Positions 1-11,804 of a stretch of 64,000 nucleotides of DNA are shown piece after piece (positions within the stretch are counted from its first letter, which is position 1; each line of letters opens with the position of its first letter). Below the pieces are notes generated by a model that did no database searches, had not been told where the DNA came from, and saw only the letters and a list, made by a program, of their open reading frames with translations. The position numbers and the translations under genes were made by a program. The DNA is from Symsagittifera roscoffensis (lineage: Eukaryota > Xenacoelomorpha > Acoela > Convolutidae). The stretch is taken from positions 28,808,776 through 28,872,775 of the forward strand of contig NC_087069.1 in NCBI RefSeq assembly GCF_963678635.1. Reading direction: 5' to 3'.

Positions 1-564
1 AATTAAATAAAATTAAAAAAAAAATTCAAAAAAAATTAAGATTTTTTGTAAAAACGTCGTACCACACATCATATTAAGCACAAAGTGATAGATTTCTCTC
101 CTACTCACAAATAAATTTAGCATACAAGCTTCTTTGAACTAATTTGGAACGATTTCTAGGACGGATTATATCTCGCTTGCGCGTTAATAGCGCGAAATAT
201 ATTGCGCGTTAATTGTCCCAAATTGGCCAAAATGGCAGTATTCAAACCCCCATAACTTAACAAAAAATGAGCACAGGTAAAAACATCGTTTCAGATTTAA
301 ACATAAGACATAAATACTTTTTGAAAAACATAGAAAAATTCCGTCAAAATGGCTATTTAAAAATTGAGCGTCAAATGAAACTGAATCAGACGAAATCAAT
401 ACTGCTCTAATATTTTTGCAGCTGTGTGTAGGGATACGATTTGGAGATAGGTCCAACATATTGCTGACCCATCTATTTGATAAAATGAAGCATAGGAAAC
501 TTTAGAAATTTTAGAAACTTTTTTTTCATTTTATTTTATTTAATTCAATTTTTCTTATGTTGGT
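1..564. other. AT-rich stretch, no gene seen
   Basis: Mostly A/T with short homopolymers. The 91-codon open frame on the minus strand has no recognisable motif and looks accidental. I see no RNA gene or repeat boundary. Confidence 0.5.
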
Positions 565-670
565 TATGTTATTACTGCTTGCTCCATAAACGTTAAAACG
601 CAGTCGGAACTTTCAGGGCTTCGCCCTGATACGAACAGTCTTGTTTGTATTACTGGATCTTTGAACGACA

Positions 671-901
671 ATGGTTTTATTGACAACTGTTCAATGTAAA
701 ATGGACAAACAAGTTCGATTCTTTCTTTCAATTTACCCTTTTTTGAATTTATTGGATACATCTTCAGCCGGTCTCCTCTCCCTCTGTTTTACCGACCAAT
801 CCTTGAGAATAGCCTTGGACGACTTCAACAAAGTCGGAGATTTAGATAGCAAACTATTTAATGCGGAACTCCAAAAACTCATCGAAGAAGAGAAAAACTA
901 G
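671..901 (+). pseudogene. Remnant of a gypsy polyprotein C-terminal extension
   Basis: The 76-residue frame ends with a stretch (TDQSLRIALDDF, then LDSKLFNAEL) that closely parallels the end of the gypsy element downstream (TDESLRMAVDIF, then LDSELFN, near 7,770-7,860). This is therefore the 3' tail of a second, related element whose upstream part lies outside the window or is lost. The rest of that element is not seen, and the frame is intact only over this tail. The function of the tail is unknown; it lies beyond the integrase and chromodomain-like region in this lineage. Confidence 0.55.
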
Positions 902-1340
902 CTTCAGTATTTTTGACGTAAATTGTCTTTAAATTGCTTAAATTTTTCTAAGGTTTATACTCTGAACCCTTACTGCTACCTTTTTTCCTTTTGCATGAAA
1001 TTTCTCCTGTTACTTTAAACGTAACACTTCGGTTCTCTATTCCGTTGGATTTTCTTCGCCAACTCAGTTAGTAATTTAGATTAACTGATTTTATCGACTT
1101 TTGTTTCTGCCAACATCTCATAGTGCCTAACCTGGTGCATGTATAATATATTTAGTCAAAAATTTTCCTTCGGCTTCCTCTAAGGGGAGAAAAAGGTCAG
1201 TTACCTTATATTTCGTATTTATTTTTTTTCCTATCAAGGGTAATGATGTGAATTGAAGAATTTTACTATTTCAATTAATTGCAAGTTTATATAACTTATT
1301 TTGATGTTACGACCTTGATCGATTCCTTTTCTCCGACGGA
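902..1340. other. Intergenic or 3' element remnant, nothing identified
   Basis: This T-rich sequence follows the gypsy tail and may be its 3' untranslated region or LTR. I could not match it to the LTRs of the neighbouring element by eye. Confidence 0.4.
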
Positions 1341-1568
1341 ATTCGCTTACAATGCACAAAATGCACAGTTTGGCCTCGTAATGGAATTGACTTTTCGAGC
1401 TCTCCCTAAGCTCGGTTTAGTCCCCCCTCAAAATGACTATTCATTAGCGCCGAAGGCGGCTTTAGAAAAATTTCAGGCTTCGTCGGCCAAAACTGGATTT
1501 CTTTGGGTCGGCAGTGGGCCGAATCACTGAGGCGGGGTACTCCGTCCCCCCCCCTAATTCCGCTCCTG
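1341..1568 (-). mobile_element. Degenerate hAT-type MITE copy
   Basis: The segment shares, in reverse orientation, the internal blocks of the full-length MITE at 59,591-60,031: 'ttttcgagctctccc', 'ggcgccgaaggcg'-like, 'tttgggtcggcag', 'gtcgaatc.ctgagg', and a C-run. It ends in CCTAATTCCGCTCCTG, a decayed terminal repeat. Its other side begins with a block (1,357-1,383) that is identical to 60,193-60,219 and absent from the full-length copy, so this may be a different subfamily. No target duplication is clear. Confidence 0.6.
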
Positions 1569-1634
1569 AGTAGTTGTATGAAATCCTACTAACGAACAAA
1601 CGTGTTTTTGCTTCTAACAATCGTGTTATTTTAG

Positions 1635-1817
1635 GCTAAAAAGCAAGATAAAGTGGAAGAAAAAACAAAGAAGGAGTGGCCAGAAGATTCTCTTATGGAA
1701 GCAGGAGAAATTGATACGACTGAAGCACCTGAGGAGGATGAAATCTTTGAAAAGCCAGAAAAAAAACTTCGAGAAGATAAAACTATGGGAAATAAACGCG
1801 AGCAGATAGATGGTTAA
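1635..1817 (+). CDS. Candidate terminal exon of a host gene, highly charged
   Basis: An open stretch of 60 codons ending in TAA directly follows an acceptor-like 'gttattttag'. The peptide begins AKKQDKVEEKTKKEWPEDSL and is rich in Lys and Glu, with an acidic centre (TTEAPEEDEIFEKP). It resembles a low-complexity, probably disordered C-terminus of an intracellular protein, and no family can be named. No matching upstream exon is found; the DNA just before it is a MITE relic. A second acceptor-like site (ccttttcag, near 1,930) opens a short frame containing MDFIAHIQSDDSSSEN, possibly an alternative exon. Coding status rests only on base composition and the splice-like site, so this is tentative. 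Confidence 0.35.
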   Translation, partial: AKKQDKVEEKTKKEWPEDSLMEAGEIDTTEAPEEDEIFEKPEKKLREDKTMGNKREQIDG

Positions 1818-2157
1818 TTGAACCAACGAATGATATATGAGAGTAAATTGTTCAACTTAACACTGATGGGCTTAAGTTTCAAAAAAAAGAGTCCACGAAT
1901 CAAACAGCCAAAAGTTTGAGACCTTTTCAGCCGAGGAGAAACATGGACTTTATTGCCCACATACAAAGCGATGACTCTTCATCCGAAAACATGAAATTTG
2001 GTAAAGCCAAGAACAACTGGGAAATATTGACTTTTTTCCAGTTACCATTTCAGGCAGGATAACAAAATTAAGTTGAATTAAAATTGGTTTTGACAGGTGT
2101 TGTATTACAGAAACTCATTCACTCATTGTCCAAACTGACAAGATATCTCATCAATTA

Positions 2158-2333
2158 TGATGTGATTCTCACTTTATTTCGAACTTACTGCAACTATTAC
2201 GTAACTTGCTAACAGGTCACTTACTCATGACCTTCATTTGCCATTCTCTCCGTCGGAGAGAATGCTCTCTCACTTTTTAATGTCTTAACTTTAGACTAAA
2301 TAATTTTCATCCTTTTATTCTTTTTAATTGTAT
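2158..2333 (+). repeat. 5' LTR of gypsy element 1
   Basis: It starts TGATGTGATTCTCAC and ends near 'tttttaattgtat'. It shares with the 3' copy the blocks 'ttacgtaacttgctaac', 'tcatgaccttca', 'gccattctctccgt' and 'gaatgctctct'. The short length (~170 bp) is at the low end for the group. Confidence 0.75.
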
Positions 2334-2369
2334 AAAGTAGATTTAGCTACAACAAAGTAACTTTTTATC

Positions 2370-3331
2370 ATGGCTCAGTCAAACAACGAATCTAACGTGA
2401 GAGGAATACCTCCATTTTGGCAGAACCAAACTGTAGATCCATAAATTCCTTGGGAGGACTGGAGCGATCTGTTTCATTTAGCTATTATCGCTAAAGAAAA
2501 CATAGATATCGAAAACTTAAGAAATTCTTCGGAAAGACATCATCCCCAACCTCCAACTTGGGAAAATCCGACGAACAACGAATCGGAAAACCTATGAAAA
2601 TTAAGAACAGACAGGAATATACAAGAACAAAGACGTTACGATGAAGAGGAAACGGCATCCATTAAAACAGAAACCAAGAAATATAATGGAATGAGAATGG
2701 AAGTTGCCGATAAAAAATTACGATCAATCTTGTATCTTGCACTAAGAAACGAAGGAAAAAGAATCTTCGGACAAAAATTTACAAAGGTAAGAATCCTTCA
2801 AATTTCATATAAAGAGTTTTGGGAATTCCTAGCAACCGTTTTCGTCAGAAAGACAAATGTCACATTCGAACGTCTTAAATTGTTAAATCGAAAACAACGG
2901 GACAGAGAGTCTCTCGAACATTTTTGGGGAGCCCTATCCGAAATAGCCAAAAAATGTGACATAGCCGCGGGAGAGGAAGAAAGGATCAGGGATACTTTCA
3001 TTAACAACATGAAAAATTACGACATCCAACGGAAACTCTTAACCAGAACTCTACCCCCACGAGAAGCACTGAAAGTAGCACTCATCGACGAAAAGGGAAT
3101 TTTAGATCACTTGAATTACACAAATAATTTTAAATCCAACGGATTAACTGTACATAGACCGCACAACAACTTTTACTGTAAAAAGAGAAACAACTCTGAA
3201 AACAGAAAGAAATAACATCTGTATGAAAGTGGCCGGACTTTTTCAAAAGGACACTTAGCGGCTTGCCCTGCAAAGATTACAACTTGTACATCCTGTAAAT
3301 ATGAAAGCCATTTTACCAAACTTTGTAAATC
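2370..3331 (+). pseudogene. gag: Gag with CCHC knuckle (gypsy element 1)
   Basis: Gag forms the particle and packages the RNA. The first ATG after the LTR opens MAQSNNESNVRG; the frame is cut by TAA at 2,442 and TGA at 2,595, then stays open from 2,691 to 3,212. The capsid-like part is basic and helical in composition. After a further shift there is an exact CX2CX4HX4C knuckle at 3,285-3,326 (C-TS-C-KYES-H-FTKL-C), preceded by a decayed first knuckle (YESGRTFSKGH) that has lost cysteines. The gag of element 3 (minus strand, ~51.5 kb) aligns over the central region, supporting common descent. Confidence 0.75.
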
Positions 3332-3458
3332 TCGTCGCAAAAAAGTAAACAGGGTAAATACCCAAATTGTAGATAATACAGATTTTAATCCGTCGGATCA
3401 CGCGGATGTAAATAGCGACCATGTAAATAGAGAATTCTGTGGCGTCACAAAATCATGA

Positions 3459-3901
3459 TTGGAATCGGGTCAAAGTGAAAACGACGATTACTTTGTATTA
3501 AATATCACTACAATCTTCGACGATGACAGAAAAGAATTGAAAAAACTACTGCATATTGGCCTCGGGAAGGAAAATCGAGTAATTTTAAACATACAATTGG
3601 ACTCAGCTAGCCCGGTGAGCTTTCTCAAGAAGAACGTACTACGCGAGATCCTTACTTAAAATTTCATCCGGTGGACAAGGCAACCAAGGATTTATACTGC
3701 GGATTTACAGACAAGGCCATTTATTTTTCTGGAAAAAGGATACTTCCTATCTTCTCCAACGGTTGGTCACACAACGACTGTCACTTCTTTTTGACCGAGG
3801 GACACGAGCGGAACATATTCGGAAATGACAACCTACCCAAAGTGGGGATAGAAATTTCACAGAAAAAAATTCCCACACTTCCAGACAAACCAGTCGTGTA
3901 A
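3459..3901 (+). pseudogene. pro: Retropepsin-like aspartic protease (gypsy element 1)
   Basis: This domain would cleave the Gag-Pol polyprotein. The peptide LDSASPVSFLKKN near 3,597-3,635 occupies the active-site position; the canonical triad is D-[ST]-G, so the Ala here replaces the flap-proximal Gly, which would probably impair the enzyme. A stop at 3,657 interrupts the domain, and a second frame (3,671-3,901) carries its C-terminal half, ending with NIFGNDNLPKVGIE. Confidence 0.65.
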
Positions 3902-4003
3902 GTCCATGAATTTTATCTCACCAACAGATACAGATAGAGAAATCACAAACATTTCTAAAACATTTCAAAACTTATTCCAACGGATTGGACAAATAAAAAT
4001 CAG

Positions 4004-4724
4004 ATGAAAATTACATATTTTCACGAACCACTAAAACCCATCCAACTACAAGGAAGACGAGTTCCCCTCCACTTACTGGATTCAGTTAAGACCGAACTTA
4101 ATAGATTAAAAGACGAAAGACATATTAAAAAATTAGAAAACTGCGACAAAGATCGTTTTATTAGCCCAATCTTCATTACTTGCAAAAAGGACAAATAGAT
4201 CAAATTGGCTCTGGATTCAAAGTTTATTAACAAACAGATATACAAGAATAAGTACCAGATACCGATTGTCAACGAAATGGTAGACATTGTAGCGGCACAA
4301 ATAGCAAATGATTCCGTTGGAGAAGTGAGGTTTACAAATTTAGGTTTAAAAAATGCATACAGCCAACTCGCTTTAGACAAGTTTACCAGCAACCAATGTA
4401 ACTTTAATATAGTGGACGGTAATATTACTGGCACTTATCAGTTTTTAACGTTTTTTTGGTTTAGGCGATATATCTAACGAATTTCAAAGAGTAATGGACT
4501 CAACGTTAGGTTCTATCCCTTTTACAAATTGCTACTTGGATGATATTTTAATTGCATCCAAAGGAACTTTCTTAGACAACAAAAACATTGTGTTAAAAAT
4601 TTTATCTACATTAGACAAATATAATTTCGCAATGTCTAAATTCTTTCAAACAGAATTGAGTGGTTGGGATTTAAAATCTCAAACACATGAATCTCCCCTT
4701 TATTTAACAACACGAAAGCGATGA
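4004..4724 (+). pseudogene. pol: Reverse transcriptase (gypsy element 1)
   Basis: This polymerase copies element RNA into DNA. Fingers-region motifs lie in 4,004-4,198 (SPIFITCKKDK) and palm motifs in 4,205-4,477 (LDSKFINKQ, then FTNLGLKNAYSQLALD, a degenerate form of 'DL+.AY.Q'). The catalytic box CYLDDILIASKG has its YLDD at 4,533-4,544. At least two stops and a frameshift (4,477-4,494) break the domain. The thumb and connection region continues in broken frames to about 4,980. Confidence 0.8.
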
Positions 4725-4985
4725 AGGACTTACCTATTCCAAAATACCTGAAAAAACTCAGATCATTTTTTGGATCTATAAATCAGTACATTAAAATTGT
4801 ACCGAATTTAGCTTCCTTAGGAAGCCCACTCAGACCCTGCTAAATAGGAAATAGATCTTCCAGTGGAATTCGAACCATAAAAATGCATTTGAAAAAATCA
4901 AACCAGAAATCATCAACCTCACGGAAATTACTCATTTTGACGTAAAACGTAAACTAGAGTAAAGGCAGACGCTTCACATAATGGG

Positions 4986-5321
4986 TTGGTGGCTTCGTTT
5001 GAACAACTCTACGGGAGTGATTGGAAAACGTTTTGTTTTGCCTCACGGTTCTTAAACCCCCATGAGTCAAAATATTCTATCAACGAACTTGAACTGTTAG
5101 GAGTCGTCTGGGCTGTTGAACACTACAAAAATTACCTTTATGGATCAGATTTTGAAGTAATCACAGATCATAAAGCATTGCTTTCAGCCCTGTCGACAAA
5201 CCACGGAAATAAACCGTATCATAGCAGACTAACAAGATGGGTGGATAGATTACTACTTTTTAACTTTACAATCAAACAACTCGCAGGAAAAGATATGGGT
5301 TATACTGACTTAATTTCATGA
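4986..5321 (+). pseudogene. pol: RNase H domain (gypsy element 1)
   Basis: RNase H removes the RNA strand of the RNA:DNA hybrid. Visible signatures are FASRFLNPHESKYSINELELLGVVWAVEHYK (the Glu region) and FEVITDHKALL (the Asp region), followed by SRLTRWVDRLLLFNF. These are the classic gypsy RNase H motifs in the right order and spacing. The frame is open for 111 codons, the best preserved part of this element. Confidence 0.85.
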
Positions 5322-5829
5322 ATTCCATCCGGAAAAAATTTAAAGCGATATTGCATTATGACGAAGAATTTGTAGGAGCGAATATGAAAAAAATTATTAA
5401 ATTAACCAATCCGTCGTAGAAACAAAGAAAGACCTGCTTAGCCATTGGTTCATATTTGGAAATGTCGGGTTACACAAAATTACGTATTTACCTTCTAGCA
5501 TCAGTAATAAAACTGATTAACTCGACTTTTCCAATTTTTTCATCTAATCACTATAGAGCTGAATTTTGTACCTCAAATTGCATTCCTGCGGCTTATTCTA
5601 ATACAAGTTCTTTAATTATTTCTATTTCTAACCCTGCATTTTTTTATTTCTTAACACTCAATTGTAGATTAATTTATTTATCTGTAGATAGAAACACTGT
5701 ATATACTGTTAATATGGAAAACAATATAATCGTAATTAACCCGTCTACCTCCGGTATTTCAATATCTTTAGATTTCCCTTCATTGAAAGATTACCAGAAT
5801 CTTGTAAATGATACCGTGAAAATTGGAAG
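5322..5829 (+). other. Linker between RNase H and integrase
   Basis: About 500 bp separate RNase H from the integrase zinc domain. It carries one 132-codon frame (5,456-5,854) without recognisable motifs. Elements 3 and 4 have a long linker at the same place, so it seems to be a lineage feature rather than a random insertion. Confidence 0.5.
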
Positions 5830-6575
5830 TTGCCCGATCGTCCCTTGGTTTTAAAAACTCTTTTTAATGCCAACCTTGAAGCTCTCCTAACTGAAGACGA
5901 CCATATGTTGAGCCCTATCCTAGAAGCACTTCAAAACAAAGTTGGAACGATTAATGCGAACTCCCCTTACTTCAAGCACTCTACCAGAGAATTACACGAA
6001 TCCGATGGATTATTGTACATGGATGGCAGACTTGTTATACGTTTTACCCTGAGAAATGCGATGATGAAGACTCTCCATGAAACCCATCCTGGTCAAATTG
6101 GAATGAAGTATTTGGCCTAAAACATCTTGTGGACCCATATTAACAGGCAAATTTACTTTCACGGCATAAACTGCTCAGCATGTACTACGACGGGTAAGGT
6201 TTTGGAAAGTATAATTCCTATTTCGCAGATCAGTGAACTTCCACCCCTAGTAGAACCAAATGAAAAAATTAACCTAGATTTCGCTGGACCTTTAGATTCC
6301 TATTGGGGGTCAAGCAAATAATTTTACTTTGCATCGCTCGATTTTCAAATTTTCTATCGGCAAAAATTACTTCATCTACCTCTTCAAAAACAGTTATCGA
6401 AATTCTGCAAGATTATATATTCTTACATGGCATACCCTGTTCAATTAAAGTCGACCACGCATTTTGTTTTACAGGTGAACGATTTAAAATATTATGTGAT
6501 TCAATTAAAATTAAAATAATATTTTGTACAATAGGAGACCATCGTTCAAACGGATTAGTTGAAAAACTTGTATAG
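5830..6575 (+). pseudogene. int: Integrase (gypsy element 1)
   Basis: Integrase inserts the cDNA into the genome. The H2C2 zinc domain is partly preserved (LHETHPGQIGMKYLA, stop, then a CSAC pair). The catalytic core shows LDFAGPLD (first Asp), KVDHAFCFTG (second Asp; family usually DHGSGF) and DHRSNGLVEKLV (Glu). Stops and frame changes near 6,118 and 6,320 inactivate it. Confidence 0.8.
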
Positions 6576-6819
6576 ACTGTAAAAATCAAATTGTTAGCCA
6601 TGGCCCAAGATACACAAAAATGTACATTACAAAACGCCGTATCAAAAATTATCTGGAACTTACGATCCTCTTGCCAATTGAAAATCAAATGCTCTCCCTT
6701 CAGAATACATTTTAATAGAAGAATCAAAAACAATTGACTGCAGAGTCCTTTTAAAGGTGAAACCTGACGGAAAACGAGCAGGAGCATCAACGGAGACTCA
6801 TTTTATCGGGAACTAAGCA

Positions 6820-7890
6820 AAAAGATCATAAATTTTTCTACTTCAACAGTAGAATTATCCGACGGTAAAATAATTCGAAAATCGGATATCGCTAATTCTA
6901 AATCAAAATCGCTTATCTTTAGATCTTTTAAAGGCAAAATTTTTTCCTTACTTTCCTAACCCTAATGTTGAAGTAAGTCGGAACGCGATAACTGAAGACG
7001 ACAAATCAAACCCCGAAAGCCACCTCTCAGGACCCGACATCAGATTGAACTGGGATCATCCGACAATATGACAAAGACACGTGTGCCGAAACCATCTTCA
7101 AAAGCTACTCGGAGACAACCACTCCGGTCCAAAAAGACAACAACACCTCCAGGTTACTTCGCTTCAGACGAATCTATGTTTACTCATTCCATTATTTCGG
7201 TTATTAGTGACTTGGAATGGATAGCGGGAGGCTTCTCATGTAAAGATGTAGCCAGGGAACAATTTATTTTCGACTCATTAAAAACTTCTAACCAAGAAGA
7301 GAACACTCGTAATTTTTGTGAATCCAACGATAACATTAAAGTTGAGATTTTAGAGGACATCACTAGCCCAGAAGACGACCAACAAATAACGACCAACAAA
7401 CCAGACGACCAACAAACTCAATGCCCAATAAGCATCATTCCAGCGAAGACAGAACCCACACCGCAGGGCAAAAAGCAATCCACTCCAGCCGATGAGATTT
7501 TTTCTGCAACCAAACCCTCAAATAATCCTGGTAAGGTTTTAAACTATTATTCGACGGTCTAGTAGAATTGTAGGTCCACCAAAGTTCTATGGCAAAAGAT
7601 TCTTTAAAGATGTTGTAGATTTACCCCAAGTGACCTCTGGTTCGGCATCAAACCTGATCATCCTAGAAAACTGCGATACCGACAAACGGGACCATAACAA
7701 CAATGATATTCCTTTGGAAGTCGTGGCGATCGATTCCGAATCCTCCATACCTGATCAAATCTCTTCCTCGTCAACGGACGAATCCCTAAGAATGGCGGTT
7801 GATATTTTCGAAGAACAATCAGAACTTGATAGCGAACTTTTTAACATAGTGTTAGAGAACTTTTCAAACTGTTATCGTAAGTGTAAATGA
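6820..7890 (+). pseudogene. Post-integrase C-terminal extension (gypsy element 1)
   Basis: After the integrase comes a short GPY/F-like piece (STVELSDGKIIRKSDI, near 6,845-6,890). Then come a hydrophilic Thr/Gln/Glu-rich region (7,068-7,562) and a C-terminal part with PPKFYGKRFFKDVV (near 7,577) and DESLRMAVDIFEEQSELDSE. The motif '+.R....KF.G...+..V' recurs in elements 2 and 3 (TKFFGDPLRHSVKTV, AQFYGSPIRHAVKQV). The tail is about 350 residues, long for a gypsy polyprotein, and its role is unknown. Confidence 0.6.
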
Positions 7891-8336
7891 TAACAATCCG
7901 TTCATATTTTGCTTTGGTGCTATTTTTTTTCCGTTTTTCTTCAAACACAAGCTCACACCCTTTATCCCGTCACCTTAACTCAAATTTATAGTTTTGAGTT
8001 TCATATATTCAACACAGTAATTTTTCGGAATAGTTAAATTTATAATGTACCCTATTTCTCTTCAATGCAGTTAATTGTTTTACTACATCAAGCTTACGAT
8101 TTATTTTTCCCCTTACATTGGACCATATCCGTCGGATAACAGATATTCTACCTTAGGTAACAATTTTGCAATACCCTTAAAGAGCCATTAATCGTACTGA
8201 ATCAGTTTTGTTAGCTTATTTCCAGTACACTACCGGTGTAGCAAATTCAAATTTATTCCACAAAAAGGTGAGAAAGGTTGCAGTTAGTTAGTAATTAGTT
8301 AATTGTACAATTTAAATTTTTTCCTGCTTAGAGGAA

Positions 8337-8501
8337 TGATAAGATTCTCACTTTATTTTGCACTTACTGCAATTTTTACGTAACTTGCTAACTCATGACC
8401 TTCACTTTGCCATTCTCTCCGTAGGAAAGAATGCTCTCTGAATTTTTTTGTTTTAATTTTAGACTAATTCACTTTCACCCGTTTATCCTTTTTAATTGTA
8501 T
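8337..8501 (+). repeat. 3' LTR of gypsy element 1
   Basis: It starts TGATAAGATTCTCAC after a purine tract and ends 'tttttaattgtat'. It pairs with 2,158-2,333, with a deletion of about 10 bp after 'aacttgctaac'. Confidence 0.75.
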
Positions 8502-11500
8502 CCTTTTATTCTTTTTCTTTTTCATTTGATATGAAATAGAAATTTTCTGGTCTGAAATAACCTTGAAAAAAACAAAATCTCAGATTAATTTAAAACTTAT
8601 GCATCTCGAGCAAAATGGTGAGATTTTATTTTTCCATGTTTCTGCAATACAAAATCTTGTTTGGATTAACAAGCGGTAAAAAAAACTTCCGAATAAATTC
8701 ACAAAGTTTTTTTTGAACTAACTTTCTTGTTCCTTTCAAATTTTCAATTTTCATGCGCTACTTACGCGTTTGCAATGATTATCTCAAGCCCAGACTGACG
8801 TCCATAGAAGAAAATGCTTATCGAACAGTTTCATAAATAAAAAAGTTTTTTAATGAACATTTTTGTCCTAGTTGCCTCTTTTGAAGCTTTCTGGTCATTA
8901 AAAAAATGATATAATTTTTTCGATAAAAAATGCGTATCAAGATTTTTTCGTGTATGAAAATTAAAAGATAAACATTTTGTCATAGCAAAAAATTAAATTT
9001 TCAAAAGTCACCAAAAAAAGTGTCTTGGTCAATTAAAATAGATTTTATTAATTATAATTGAGATAGAAGGCATTTTGACAATCAAAAACATAATTTTGTT
9101 TTTCGGTCGGAAAAAATTGCTTATATGGTTTTAACATATAAAATTTGTATTATATGCATTCTTTCAAAAACAAAACACAATTTTCAGGTAAAAACATTTA
9201 ATCGTTTTTTGGTTGCAAACTTGCTTTTGTGCTCAAATATAAATTTCACGAAAAAAAAACATTTCGCATGCAAAAGTTGACTTTTGCTTTTATAACGTAG
9301 TCCAGGATGATTTGTGCACAAAAATCAAAATATCACAAAAGAGTGCTTTTTTAAAACAGATTATAATTTTTTGTTTCTTTTTTTTGTTACATAAGATATA
9401 AATAAATTTGAAAAAAAACTAGCCTTTTTCTCAGCAACCGAAATATTCAAACTAAAAATTACCTAGTCATATACAAAATAACATTTTTGGTTTATAATTT
9501 CATAATTCCAGATTATCTACGTGGTAACTGCCAATTGCACTCTATGTATTCTTATGACAAAAAATCTTTGCTTAGTGTTTCGGATGAAACACAAAATTTC
9601 AAAAAAATATATTTTTTAAAATTTTCTTTTATGGAAAAAAAACTGATCATACAATTTCATACTATAAAAAAATGATTATAAAACAATTTCATATTATGGA
9701 CAAATCCTAAGCTCGTTTTTTTGTTGTTGGGGAAGAAGCCTTGATTCTTTTGCTTCATTTTTTTCATCCTCAGCTCAATTTTTTGCCATTAGGAAGTCAA
9801 ACTCCATCATCAAACGTGCAATTTAATTCCGGAAGTGGAATTTTTCCCAGCGGAATAAAAGTAAATTACCTATTCTTTCAGTTTTCTTAAAATGAGTAAT
9901 ACTATCGAACAAATGTCCCACATAAATTGTTCTTAAATTCGACGTGCATGAAGGGCGTCTTGTTTTTTCTTTAAAATTCGAAAATTGGTTATTCGTACTT
10001 TTCTCTGTTTTTTTTTTCGTTCATTACTCATTTCCAACAACTGTCAGTTGGCTATGTCAGTTTAAGGAAAGAGCGAAGTTGCTTTATTTTGAACATTTAA
10101 GCCTACATGTAATGATTTGCCTTTGTACTGTCGCACTTTCTCGTTTGTCAGATTATGTTTTGTCGGCATAGTTGCCACTTTGGTGAATTTTATTGTGCTG
10201 CAGCAAGTTTCATCAAAAATGCGAGTGTTCTTGTTTTACAACCGTAATTTTTAAAATTATTGGCCTCGATGTTGTATGCATTTCTTGGTTTTACTTTTCA
10301 TTTTTCTGCCCTAAAAGCCTTATTCGGCTTAAGTGGTTTCATCTATGTTTTTTTGGCCACTTTTCGTTCTCCAGTTTTTCGTCGACTTAGTGGCCGTTCA
10401 GTAAATTCTAAAAGCTTATTTGAAAATGGTAGTTTAGTTGTGGTTTGAATGCTTTTTTAAATCATTAGTTTTTCTCATTATTTTGTTTTTCGGTTTTGTT
10501 ATTTCCAATTCATAACTGTTTGCTAGCTTACAATGATGCGCTTGAGTTGTATCGCGAATGATACGAAGCTCCGCTTTGTCTCAGTGTTCAAATTATTAAG
10601 TTCAGTTATAGGCATGTGCTCAGCATGTCTGTGTTTTAATTATTTGTAGTATTTGCAACTTTGTTGTTTTTGCTAGTTTTTCGTCTACAAGTGCCATCTT
10701 ACAAGATTTTATGATATCTTTTAAATGTTAACTTGCCTAAACGTGCGTCGCTGAAAAGCAATTTGTTTGCTTGAGAGCGCTTTTTTGTAGCCCGATTTTT
10801 GCGGCCCAGTGAACGTCTACGCGTTTCGAAAATTGAGCATTGACATATTGATTCACAATATCTTTCAGTTGGTTGCCTGAAATTGCCTTCCAACTGATAA
10901 TCATAAAAAAAATTTGAAACTTGTAGCTCTATAATAATCGAGATCAGACTGTTCGTTTTTTATTACATTTTTCCCCAGCTTGTTTTTCGATTCTTATAAC
11001 GTTTTTTATTGTCCTAAAAATCCAATGAAGTGGCAATTATCCAAATTGTTGATTATTTTTTTTCTAGAGAATTTTTTTTGTATTCAGTAATCGTGATATT
11101 TTTTCATCATTTTTAGACCCTAAACTGATGATTGCTACTTAATTTTTTTTGATTCAAAGGCGCTTACTTAAGACATTTTTTCTGTTTTTATTCTGATTCT
11201 TATTCTGATGGTTATCAGTATTGCGCAATGTTTCTTTGATTGTTAAAATTTCATTGTGGAATTTCATTTCAGAATTTCATTTTCCTTTTCTGTGATCATA
11301 ACTACTCTAATTGTTTTCTCTGTTTGTCTAAAATTGCTTTAAGACTTATAATCATCAGAATTTTTTAATTTTTTTCTACCTTGTTTTTTTTTCTGATGAG
11401 TTTTATTTAAGCGCACAATTTCATTGACTGTTAAAACTTCATTGTGCTCTTTATTTTTATAACTTCAATTAACTTTGCAATAACCATAATTAGTCAATTT

Positions 11501-11790
11501 AATTACAAATTAGTTTAAAGACCAAGAGTCAAGAGCAAAAAGACCAAGAGCAAAATTTGGAATGGTCTTCAGTAAGGTCGAAACTTTTTTTGAAATCGTG
11601 GAAACTCTTGTACGTAAAAGCGCCCATCTTTGCAAATCTTCAAAACCTAATAAATTTTTTTTCTGATTCGACCTTAGTTTGAACCTGATTCGAAAATAGT
11701 TTGACCCTTGTTTGAAAATCAGACCAAAAATAGATGCATGTGTTCGGTCTGAAAAAATTCTCTGCTCGACTGACTTCGGTCTGATGATAT
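8502..11790. other. T-rich intergenic DNA, no gene seen
   Basis: The stretch is long and dominated by A/T homopolymers. Short frames at 9,487-9,675, 9,944-10,171 and 10,193-10,448 have hydrophobic, low-complexity products and no splice or family support. No RNA gene was recognised. Confidence 0.5.
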
Positions 11791-11804
11791 TTCGACCAGC
11801 TCGA

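Larger units (their letters stand above)
2158..8501 (+). mobile_element. Ty3/gypsy LTR retrotransposon, degraded
   Basis: Two diverged direct repeats (2,158-2,333 and 8,337-8,501) enclose, in canonical order, Gag, a CCHC zinc knuckle, aspartic protease, reverse transcriptase with YLDD, RNase H, a linker, integrase and a long C-terminal tail. This order (RT before integrase) is that of Ty3/gypsy elements. Every domain is interrupted by stops or frameshifts, so the element is inactive. A purine run (agaggaa) just before the 3' repeat is a plausible polypurine tract. The LTRs differ by many substitutions and indels, indicating an old insertion. Target duplications were not recognised. Confidence 0.85.

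Noticed and set aside
8502-9480. Second gypsy LTR or solo LTR after 8,501
   Set aside because: I looked for a further copy of the LTR blocks and found none; the region is only AT-rich.
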